Assembly (NCBI RefSeq): GCF_910592395.1
Contig: NC_088314.1
Coordinates: 16,775,998 to 16,839,997 of the forward strand
Reading direction: 5' to 3'
DNA: 64,000 nucleotides
Source: Lineus longissimus
Lineage: Eukaryota; Nemertea; Pilidiophora; Heteronemertea; Lineidae
Shown here: positions 49,101 to 61,100 of the stretch, one piece after another
Numbering within the stretch: the first letter of the stretch is position 1
Layout: each line of letters opens with the position of its first letter
Notes under the pieces: generated by a model
What the model was told of the DNA's origin: nothing
What the model saw: the letters and a program-made list of their open reading frames with translations, nothing else
The model's database searches: none
Made by a program: the position numbers and the translations under genes

Positions 49101-52100
49101 TTGCAATCTCTCCGTCATCAAAGTATTCAAAGCAAGTTTTTTCAGGTCATCTGGATCTGAATATCTGAACTCTGATGGTGATGGTAATGTCTCATATTTT
49201 GGTTCTTTTGGTTTTGGTTGTTTGATAGCCTTGACACAATGTTCCAATTTTCCTAACTGCTTTTCACTTTCATAGAAATGATCAAGCGCACTTTTATCCT
49301 CAGTGGGAGCAAACTCCTCATACATGCTATCCTTTAGATCAGCCCCCGATTCTAGACAGAACCGCCTCATTTCATCATGTAATGGAACAAAAGCAACATC
49401 AGAATCATATTCAAAGACAATTGAAGCACTGGAGGCTGGGTTGGTACGTTTTGTCTTCAACTGATGGGCATGTCCATGTTGCAATTCTTCAACATTTATG
49501 ACTGTCTTGAAAAGGGTTTCTCTCTCTCTTTTCGGATCATTTGGTATCATTTCCACTATGATGTCTACGAAGGACACATCGGTATCGAGATCAAGTTGAA
49601 AACTACGAGACGGAAGTTCCGAACGGTGTAGATGAAATGCTTGCTCCAAGTTAGGATAGTTCTTAAAAGAATCACTTTCAACAGATGATGCCTTCCCGTA
49701 ATATTCCACTGTAATACCCAATTTTCCAGTATAGTGTACATCCCATTTACCTTTGTCATGTCTGTAAAAGAAATTCATTGCCTTACGGTTAAATTTGTCA
49801 ATGAATATTTCTTTCATTTTAAGTTGAAGCATTCGGGGCTGTTTCAGGAACAGGCCTTTTATTACTGGTAGTTTTACTTTGTCGGTTTTGAGCAAATATG
49901 ATTCTAATTCGATCATCCGCAGGACAAGTCTGTCAAATTCATGTCGACCAGATGTCCTGCTCGATTCCTTGGTTACTTTGAAATAATATGCAGCTAGATT
50001 ATGAGGAATCGATAATTGAAGTCGCTGAGCCTCTTCTATACTGGTCTGCCGTTGGTTCATTTCTTCCTCATAGATGTTTTTGCGTCTTTCATTTCTTTCT
50101 TGGCAACATTTGACCCCTTCCTCATATGTTGTTGCTGAATCCACTTTGAGATATTCAAGAACCCCTTTTCTCATTGCCAGGAGGGCTTCCATGCCATTTA
50201 ACCAATCAGTGCCTGTTTTTTTCAATTCCTTTAAAAAGCTATCACATTTCTGAATGGCACCTTGGTAACTGTCAAACCTCTTGCTAATGTCTGCCAGTCC
50301 TCCCATGAAAGCTCCAGCTTTCATCATTTTTGTTCCAGCTTCAATATCTGATATACCCACTAATTCATTGATGCTGCAACCTTCCAGGAGCATCTCTTCA
50401 ACATCCTTTGGTGACTTATGTAGCAGTTCACATACCATGTGGACACACCCCTTTGCAAACAGAATGGTTTTCTCAAAGCGTTTGTTGACATCACAAAACA
50501 AGTCATTGCTTCTGAATGCATCAATGGAGAGATTCATGATCTCCTTAAGTGCATGGTAACTATACTGCGCAATGATAGCAGCTGATGTAAAGTGCTGATT
50601 CTGCCGTCTGCCTGTCAAATACTTGCAGATGCAATCCTGAGAGAAATCTAGCTCTTTGATCCTTGTCAGAAACACAGTGCTCAACAGAATACATGCAAGA
50701 GCCAGGTTAACCTTCTCGCTCATGAGTATGATATTGTTCAACCAAGGTTTCAAATGGCACCGACTTTTTGACATTGTCTCCATCAACTCAACAGCACAGA
50801 TTATCAAACCACAACAACCGTATTTACCACTCTCTAACTTTGTAGAGATATTATACAGCTCACTGCACAAATGATACAGAGTATCAGATGATGCGCTGCA
50901 TGCATTGTTTTGTCCTGCGTTCATGATATGGTTGACTCTATCAATGAGTTCTTCGAGAGCATGCTCCTCCTCCTGGGTCAGATGATTGGTACGACTTGCT
51001 TGGAAGGTTTTCAGCAGTTTTGTCAAATGATCTATCATATATTTCATGACAACAGACACATTTATCAGTTCATCAATGCCCTTGGTAGCCCACTTTCTCA
51101 AGTCATTAGATACTTGTGTCTCACTATCTTCGTTGTGTTTGAGGTAATCATCAAAACTCTTTACTTGGTCTGCCAGTACATACAGAGACACTGACTGAAG
51201 ATTGGAGAAACTTCTAAGCTGATGCTTATCAAATCCAAGACTCTTGGCCTCATCACACAATCTTGTCAAAAGGATGGTCAGTGCAGCATTATTTTTTGGC
51301 AATGCTGGCATCTCTGAATACTTTAGAAGAGTGTCTGTATCTTGGCTTGTTTTGCCAGATTTACAGATGTAGAATATCATCATGCGAGCTAAGAACTTTC
51401 TCGAATAAGCTACATGAGTCTGGTATATATCATTGTACAGTCTACTCTCCATCTGATGTATGTCTTTAATACCAGACATAGCTTCTTCCATTTCTCCTTC
51501 TGTCAGTTCACTTCCTCCATGTAATGAAGCATCAGCCGGAATGACTTTGGCCGAGATTAATCTGACCTCTTCCCAAATAGTTAGAAACGCATCTATGTCT
51601 CCTGCGTCCTTTTTCACCTTCATTACATCTAACATGTTATACATGCATGACCTAATGGATGCAGCGATGGAATGGCCCGATAGGAGACACCTGCTCAAGA
51701 CCTCAGCTAACCTTGTTCCTTGACCTAAGAACGAATCCCATTCATGTACATATTTCTGTGTCAGCTTGCTGACCCTTCCTTGCAGTTCATCGAGAAGAAT
51801 ACAGCAACTTTTAATGCATGCTTTATCACCATCGTTAAGCTTTTTCACTTTTTCATAGAGTTCTTTAGTCCTAACTTGTTCAATGAGAGTTTGTTCACTC
51901 CGTGATTGCTCAGGCATGGTATTTCTCTTGTGGAGGATGCTATTTAGGACTAGGGTAGCAATTTCATCAACAATGCCAGAAACAACACCGCCATATTCTC
52001 TCACAGCCTGCAGGAACCTAGTCCAGTGACTTCGAAGATTTTTATGGTGGGCCTCAACAAGTTTGTCAATTTTTGCTCTCCCTGAATTCATCTTCTCTTC

Positions 52101-55100
52101 TAATTCATTTTTCTCCTTTTCATATTGACAAGTGTGTTTTTCCCAACTATCATTTTCTATGTTTTCCTTTTCCTTTTGTTTCAGCACTGGAGAAGGAGCT
52201 GTCATTTTAACATTTCTTAACTCTTTCATCAGGCGTTCATGTGCATCCTTTTTCTCTTGAAAGTGGTTGACCAACCTAGTCAGTTTATCGTTGCTTTCCT
52301 TGATTTCGGTTTCAATCGTACTCTTCTGCAACTGATAGTCTTTGCACAAAGGTCCACAAACGAACTGGGAGATTTTGTTGTCTTCAAACTTGTACATTTC
52401 TTCAAGACCATCACTGATATCAGACCAAAATCTTCCACAGAAATAAAGAAAATTAAGATTTGAAAAGAGAATGAAGGCCGGCAAGTTGTGATCATATTCT
52501 ATGTCTGTTGCACGAACCAGAGCATCAAGTGTATCAGTGAACAATCCGCTCTTGTGCTCAATAAATTTTCTTTGCAATATGCTGTCTCCCTCATCCAGCT
52601 CGAACAGGGTCCTGATCCCTTCCTCTAAGCAAGTTTTGTCAAATTCTCTTGTATTGGCACATTGATTTACCAAATTTCTACAATTGGTAACTTTAGGTTC
52701 TGTAAACGATGTCACAAAGTCTGGGATTTTGTAGAATTCTTGCTGAATGGAATGTCCTTTGGATGCTACCTTATTCAAGTGTTTTGCCAAGGTGACCCCT
52801 GCTTGCTTGATGTTATCTATACGCTGGTGAAGTGTTGCAATGTCGACAGGATATTCATCACACGATATTGTAACGAACTGATTCAGTGCTGCAACCGAGT
52901 TCATATCCATTTGTCCAAGTTGTGAAAAATGTTTCAGTCTTAATGCTTGGAGAACATTCATCAGCTCAGTCAGGCACTTCATGACAGTTTCTTCCTCATA
53001 TTCTTCTTCAGTTTTTGAAAGCACGACTTTCAGTCTGTTTGCCAGAAGCAGAAATTCTGCATCATCAAGGTGATCACGTAGGCATTCTAGCCGAATGATA
53101 GACTCTTCATGGCAGGAAATATTTGCAATCATTTCCCTTGTGATGTCAAGTGCATAGCCCGTGTTTTGCAGATCCCACAGACACCTGACGGTCTTTTCGA
53201 ACGCATCTGGAGTGTGCTGCAGGGATCCAGATTTCATAGAATCAAGCTCTTTGATCATACATGAGAGTGATTTCTTGCTGTCTTCTGAGGTGAGACAGTG
53301 GACGCCAGGGGACGTTAGTTCAATATCCGAATCCTTGATATCATGCATTTCAATTGTGTCCATTATACTTGTTATGTCAATGTGCGATTTCATTTTCCTT
53401 TCTTCTTGTGATGCCTTTTTTTCCTGAAGAAATATTTCCTCCAACCTTGCAACTCGGATCTTCATTTGATGCATGTTGTCTTCAGTCGATTTGGCGAGAT
53501 CCATCTCTCGCAGTCTGGCTAGCTGATCAACTATCTGTTTCTGCATTACATCCAACCCATGTAATTTGGCATCTCTGCCAAGATCCTGCAGAATAGTTTC
53601 CCATTCCTTTACCTGATTCTTCCATTTCTGTAGCTTTGGATTTTTTTGCTTTTCTTGGATCTCAGTAATGCCCTGGACAGGTGCACTTGGCACTGCAATA
53701 AAGTAGCTGTTTAACTTGCTGATATCAAACTGATAATCCTCAAGCAAACTGTCCATATCCCTTGAGGGCAAAAACAACTTTTCCACCATTTCTGCCGAAT
53801 CTTTTGTAATATGTCTGAGAAGTGCAATGAAATCCGAACATGACCCTTCTATTCCACAGCCATCAACCGATATGTACTGTAAAACAGCAGTGAAGTTGTC
53901 TCGTAACGTCTCGGAAGCAGTGCATGCATCCTCATAACTCGTTTCTGTGTTTGAGACCAGGCATGCCTGAAGTGTTTGGTTGATATGCCTGTGACAACAA
54001 TCCAGAAGACATGACAAGGTATGAAATCTGCGTGCCATGTTATCAAACAGATGTTCCTTCAGGTCATCGACCACCCGCATCCAGTTGAGTATATTTTGAT
54101 TATGTTCCAGGATTTGTCCTAGCCGTGCCTTTCCAGCAAGGTTTTCATCTACAATGCTGTCTATCTGTTGTTTTAGCTCATTTTGCACTTTAACGATGAA
54201 ATCTGTGAGGTTGACATCCTCAACTGTACTCAGGAAACTGCTCAAGGCAGCTAAATCGCACTCCTCTTTCTGGGTGCACTCCACTGACTCAAATACCTTT
54301 TGCAAGCCACTCATTACAGTTTTCAATGAGACTGTTGAGGCCTTCGTTTTATTTGTCTTTTGCAAGATATCCATCAGGTTCTGTTGCACTTCTCGTGTTT
54401 GGTTAAGTAGTTCAGCAAGATCTTCGTCCTCTATTTTCATACCTACAATATTGTTCATATCAGTTTCAAGCAGTAGCTTTTGGACAACTAATGCAGTTCC
54501 TAACAGTGGGAATTCCTTTGGGTAATCTGGCAGTTCCACTTTGATATCTCGCACATCCAACTTCATCTGCCTCTTTCTGGACATGTCCTTAAGCTTTACA
54601 ACAGTGTCCTGTAGCTCTGACCCGCCACAATTTGGTATTTCAAGTTTATAGACAGGGATATCCCTGTAGTCAAATGCAAGAAGGTTTTTCCTATCGAAGA
54701 GGATCGATGAACCATCCATGAATACGAGAAGGACTTGAGCATGTGCTTGATCACCGTATAATAATGTCTCTAACTCATCATCAGATACCATTTCCAAGAA
54801 GGCGATCTTCAGAGATGATGTTCGGGCAGTACTACTTGTAAGAACCTTTCCAAACAAGGCCACAATGTCTTTTATATCCCCCTGCTGAACACTTTCAGAA
54901 CTTGTACCCATCAAGAAATTCAACACGTAATCCTTGTCCTTGCTGCCAGAGTTGTACGTTTGCATCCAATCATGCATCAGTTGCCAGCGGAAATGTTTGG
55001 AAAACAACTGCATCATTTCCACGAGCTCTTTATATTCTGAAGCAGCTTTTAGGTTCATTAACCTTTCACATGTCTGGCCAATTTCTCCCTTAACTTTATC

Positions 55101-58100
55101 AATGCCACATCTGAGGGCTTGTAGATCGATCTCCTCTGATTCAGTGTCTTCACTTGCATGCCCCACAGACACAGACCCTTTATGAATCAAACCACATATA
55201 TCAACAGATAATTGAGAGAAGGAGACGGTGTCAAGACTCAAGCGGCGAGAAGTGGCTTTTATGAGTTGCAAATGGTCCTTCAGCTTTTTTAACTCGGCCT
55301 TTTCTGCCGACACCATCCATAAAAACCCATTAAGAACATGGAGAGCATTCATTCTGGATAACAATGTCAGTGTCAGTACTTTGTCAGAAGCAGACCTCTC
55401 CATGAAGATTGCGGGGGTTGCACAACCCAATGCAAACTTGCAAGCAAGAAATTCCATCCTACATACCGTTGCAGTGATAAATTTATCATCCCTAAAGTCT
55501 TCAAATGCCGTGAACATGCCTCCTATCGCATCACACCGCTGTTTTTCATTTCCGATAACTGGCATTTGCAATGATCTCTCCACTGCACTCACAGCAAAGC
55601 TCATGGTTTGTGATATCATGCTAGTACCTGAGTCGGGCAAGTCATCAATAGTGGACATCATCTGCTTCAATATGTCTTGATGGCCACTGTTTGTCAGACG
55701 TTTAAGGTGAGCAGAATACGACTCAGCAATATTCAGCTTCTGCAGTGTGTTTCTTATTTTCTTCAGCTCATCAGCAGGAGAATCAGAGGCATTCTCAAGC
55801 TCTATGAGTTTCCCAAAACACACACAGATCAAATCAAGCTGTCCAACAAGGTTGATAATAGCCACTAACACTTGATCACGATTCTCCGAGTCCAGAAATG
55901 TTGCTGAACTTACATATAAAATAATTTTATCCATCATACGCTTGCAGTCTCCTTCCAGCATCTTGTTTGAGTAGTACATACTGTCATCATTGAGATGTTC
56001 ATGAAGAATTCCACATTGTTTCAATGTACTCAGCCAAAGTGTTGCAGCCTGTGCATTACTTCCACATTCCAACCAACGGCTTGACACAAGGCCATCAAGT
56101 TGAGACGTTTGATCTTGATCAGTCACACTAACTCCTTTGAAAGAGGTTAGTATTATTTGCATGGAATCCACAAACCCCCTGACGGCTTCTTCTATTTCAG
56201 CCTTTTTCATATTACGAGAATACATTTTGGTTGCAGAAAGAAGTAATGCGTTGAGAACCTGCACTGCAATACCACCCATGTTTCTTGCAATATCCTTGTC
56301 AGTGCAAGTGGGCATTTTTACCAGCTTCTCGTTGAAGCTGACGTCGCCTGAACCACCAAATGTCTGGACTTCTGATCTCAGCACACTTTCGTAGATCTTA
56401 AACATTTCAGACCGGCCATTGACAATTGGATCAAGGTAACATCTGAACACTGCTGCAGACAATGCCATCATTGGGTCTTTGTTCTCATTTTTGATGTGGT
56501 GAATCACGATATTTGCTGCAGTCATCAAACTTCTGTAAGTAAACTCATAGCTCTTGACGAGCTGAATCTGCTTCTTCTGGCACTTTTCCTTCATCCTGTG
56601 GTGAAGATTAACAAGGATTCTGACAATGTGCTCACTTCCTTGGATTTCCTGAAGCTGTGCAGCCAAAAGATCATGAGCATCAGTTCCATAAATGTTGTCA
56701 AAGCTGGCCTTGTCACTGACAATGTCAAAGGTATCAATACATTTGAGATGGATGTTGATACACCTATTGCGGAAAGCACTGCTCAGACTTGTTGCTTTAC
56801 TACGATCAGTATTGATGGTTGCAAATAATCTGAACTCTGGATGAATGCCACCACTCTCTCGTGTGAGGACTTCATCAGTTCCACTTTCAATCAAAGCAAT
56901 CTGTGGTTCAGCTTCAGCTACAGAGTTCAGCCTTTTCAAAACATCACCGGGTGCTTGGTCAATGTTATCTAGAAGTACCCAGTCACCGTTGCGAATGGCT
57001 TCGACCAGAGGACCTTCAATGTAGAAGAAGTCAATTTCAGATGATGTGTCTTGTCTCATGCCTATCAATTCATCTACGTGTGCCAAGTCAATGCGCAGTT
57101 GGCTCAAGTGCTTCACACATTCTCCATGTGTATCTTGCTCATGCTGTAGCATCATCGCTGATATATCTGAACAAACCTCCTTCAAATTGTCAAAGGTCAG
57201 GTCAGTGGATTTGTTCAGATAGAGTGATTTGTGATTCCGATAATGAATTGCTAATTCATCAAAGACCTTTGATTCTTTGGCTACTGAGAAGGACAATGTT
57301 ACTAATTTTTCAAAGATCTCCTTAATGTTCTTCACTACCTTTTGTTTCAAGAGTGCTTCATTTGTGACAGTCCACGAACCCAGGAGGTTGCTTGTAGTTG
57401 TATCCTGGTTCATTGGGAATAAGGTTATTTTCCTCTGTGCCAGACGAGCCAACTCTAACACTAGTGATGTCTTGCCAGCAGCATTGCCGCCATGGAGCAG
57501 GATGGTATGACCAGTTCTAGAGGCAGTTGCCAAACAGGCCAAGTTTTCAGTCATTATAGGTGAATGATAAAAGGGCAATTGAACTGGTGATGGATAATTG
57601 CCCTTTGTAAGGTAAACGTGTCCAATCCTTACAAACTGATCAAGATTCTCTTCTATCTCCAAGAAAAACTGACTTGTGTATTCTGTCTGTGGAGGAAAGT
57701 ATTTGTCTATCAAGGCACAAACCTTATCCTGGTCTACAGTTTTCTGTAAATTCTTTGCATATACTATGTTTAACAGTAGACGAATACCTTCAATTGCAAC
57801 AATGTTATTTGTTTTGGTCCTATTTTTCAGACCGACATGTGACAGCTTGTGAAATTCAGAGTTGGTTTCTGCTGCGCGAATGAATTTCACAATATCCCTC
57901 AGATTGAAGCTGGTGTTGGTCATTCTACTTCCAATTTCACGATTTTCTGCTGCTTTTGATACTTCCGTATGAAATGCTAGAATATTTTCAACTTGATCTT
58001 CTGGGATATATCCACAACTCACAGGCCCCTCCATTCCCCCTGGGATCATCTTGTACAAACCAATCTGCCAAATCTCCTCTGGAGAGAAATCAGTTAGATT

Positions 58101-61100
58101 CAAAGTAGTGAAGTGATTTTCAACAGATTCTGGAAGCCTAGTCCTACCACCTCCGATGGTTTCCGGATTTTTGGTGGCGAACAGTGTTATATTCTCTAGT
58201 TTGATGAGTTCTCCTGTTGCACTAAGGCGGAAGGATTTGTGTCCAGCAAAAATGGGAATCAATTTGTCCAAGAGGATTGGCTGAGCTAGATTCAACTCAT
58301 CCAACAGTATCCATGTTGTTGATGAAGCTTCTAGGGCCTTAAGTAATTCACCTTTAACAAATTCAAATGTCCTTTTTCCATGTTGCATTCTTGGTATAAA
58401 TGATCCCATCAAGTCCTCGTAAGTTGTATTTGCACTGAAATTTATTCTGATGCACTTATAACCTAGTGCCCTTGCCAATGTTTGGATGATCTTGGTTTTG
58501 CCTATTCCGGGTGGACCATTGAGGAGCAACTTGAGTTTACACTTCACCGCTGCAAATACCCTGCAGATGTTTCGAAACGTTGTTTGACACAGATGAATTC
58601 CATCCAAGGGATGAATTCCATGGGCACCTGGGGCTAATGGACATGTGAATGGTGTGTTGAGAAGATGCACGGACTTCCCCTGGTCACTGTCTATCAGTTC
58701 TGCCCAATCCCGCTTTTTGTTTGATTCGATGGCAATGCCTTCAGACACCTGTTTTATCCTGTCATCTGGAGCAATGCCTAACACAGCAAGGACTATGGAT
58801 AGTGCAGCTTGGCCTTTAGCTTTATCATGGTACTGGAGCTGATCCAACCAGAGAAACATAATGCCAAATGTTAACGTTTCCTTGAAAGTACTCTCAGTGA
58901 TCACCATAAACTCTTCAAGCTGCTTCTTTACAAAACAACCAAGTCTTGTAATTTCCCGTGGAGTGATGCTGATGTGCTTTTGAAAATGCTTCATGAGATC
59001 TGTCAACATCTTTTGTAACTCTTCCTGAGGAATTCCATGAGGAATCTCCACGAGTTTTGAGAGCGACACCATTGCATTGTCGTCATATGAGGATACCTTT
59101 ATCTCAGTCATTCTGGATCGTATGGCTGGACTCAGATTCAGCTTGCGTTGCTTGGCCTTGGATACATGGACAGTACCAAAAATCATCATGTCTGTGGATA
59201 TTGTCAAATTACTGTGATAATCCTTGTGTCCTCTGTCTTGTGAATTAATGATCTGCTCTTCTTCTCCAATAGTTATGTCTTCAAACACAGCGAATGTCGG
59301 TTCAGTTTCCAATAAACTGTTTAGTCGTTCCGTAACTGCTTGTGAAGGAAGGTCTATGTCATCAAGTACTAAGACACTGCCTTCTTTTACTGCCTTTGTG
59401 CACGGGCCATCTTGGAAAATAAAGACAAAATTTAGAGAATTGTCCGATTGGATTCGTCGAACCTTGTTCAAAACAGTATTGTATTTATCAGCGATTACAC
59501 TCATTGAATTCAAATTGCAGTGTGCCTCAGCTGGAAGGATGTTAAAGAGTTGACGAATGCACCATTCCATAGCGTCTTTCATTTCATCGAAACTTGGGTT
59601 GTTCAATGGATGTGCAGAAAAGGATCCTTCCCTGGACAGTTGAGGTTGTGATTCAAAGGAATACAAGTCATCATCGTCATCAATGTACCATTCCATAGCG
59701 TCTTTCATTTCATCGAAACTTGGGTTGTTCAATGGATGTGCAGAAAAGGATCCTTCCCTGGACAGTTGAGGTTGTGATTCAAAGGAATAAAAGTCATCAA
59801 TTGAAATTATATAAGTATGTGTGTCACTATCATGTTCTTCCTCGAGAGAGGACAGATCTCCTTCCTCATCTATGACCTCCATTTCCCCTAAGGATTCATC
59901 ATCATCATCATCACTATATTCTGAGTCACTCTCAGACATAGACTTGCTCGTCTTATTACTGTCCACTGGATCAATGGTGACTATAGGTGGAAGATCCCAA
60001 ACATCAAGAAGATCTCCCATAGGTTTTTCATCACCATCAGACTCCTCAAAGTCATCATTATCAGACTCGTTTGCCATGTGTCCAAAGTCAGTTGTTTTCT
60101 TAATCAGATGAGCCTTCAGAATGCTTTCAACATTAATGTTCAGATTTTCAACACATTTATCAACGGCCTCCAACCGCACTTCAATCCCCCTGACGCTGTC
60201 TTCATAATGGTTCCGTAGCTGAGACACTGTGTTGCGACTAACGGAGTAGAACTGAGATGCCATGAGAGAGAGAAGACTGACTGTTTCTGTGAAGGAATAA
60301 GGCCTGAGACCACCAATCAAGTCGGCAGAATCCATATCTGGGTAACAGAGCACGTTGAGTTGGTCTGCTTGTCGATCATACAGTTGGCACCATGTCTCTA
60401 TAAGATGGGTCTTGTATGATGTTGGTCCTATGAGCAATACGGGTTCCCTACACATCCCTGCAATACAACAATTCCACAGGTGCTCACGAAATTCTGGTGA
60501 GGATGTTGCTAACATTTTCCATATGTCTAAATTCACACAAGTGTCTCGAACTCTTAAATCTAGTCTCTGGTCTGGATTGTTGGCATCCATCAGTGTGTGA
60601 CTTTTCATGTCCACAATTACACGTGGCCGGATCCTCTTTAAGCCAATTTTCAACCTGGAGCAGGGGAATGCTTTTTGCAGAACTGAGAGGAGCCTTTCTT
60701 GATCATCTTCACATACCCTGTTATAGAACAACTGAAATCCTATCACGCCCCAATCAAGTGAAGGAAAAACAGACTTTCTCCGAATCCATTTGATGATTTC
60801 TCTCATCGTTACCTTGATCCCCTCACCCAAGAGTGGGATGTTGGACTTCTTCTGTGTCTCCTCATTAATCAGTGAGTAAGCGTTAGCTAGTGCCTTAGAT
60901 GTGTCTTTTACTTCCTTTTGAAGATCTAGATTTCCTTTCAAGTCATCGTAATCTCTTGTCGCAATGATGAATTCCAATTCACGTTCTGAGAACTCCTGGA
61001 ATGTGGTCTCGGTGAACCTAGAACGCAATGTAGCTGGTAACTCTTTCCTCCCAGCATACGTAGAACCATTTTGGGTGGCAAAGAAGCGAAAACCTTCTGC

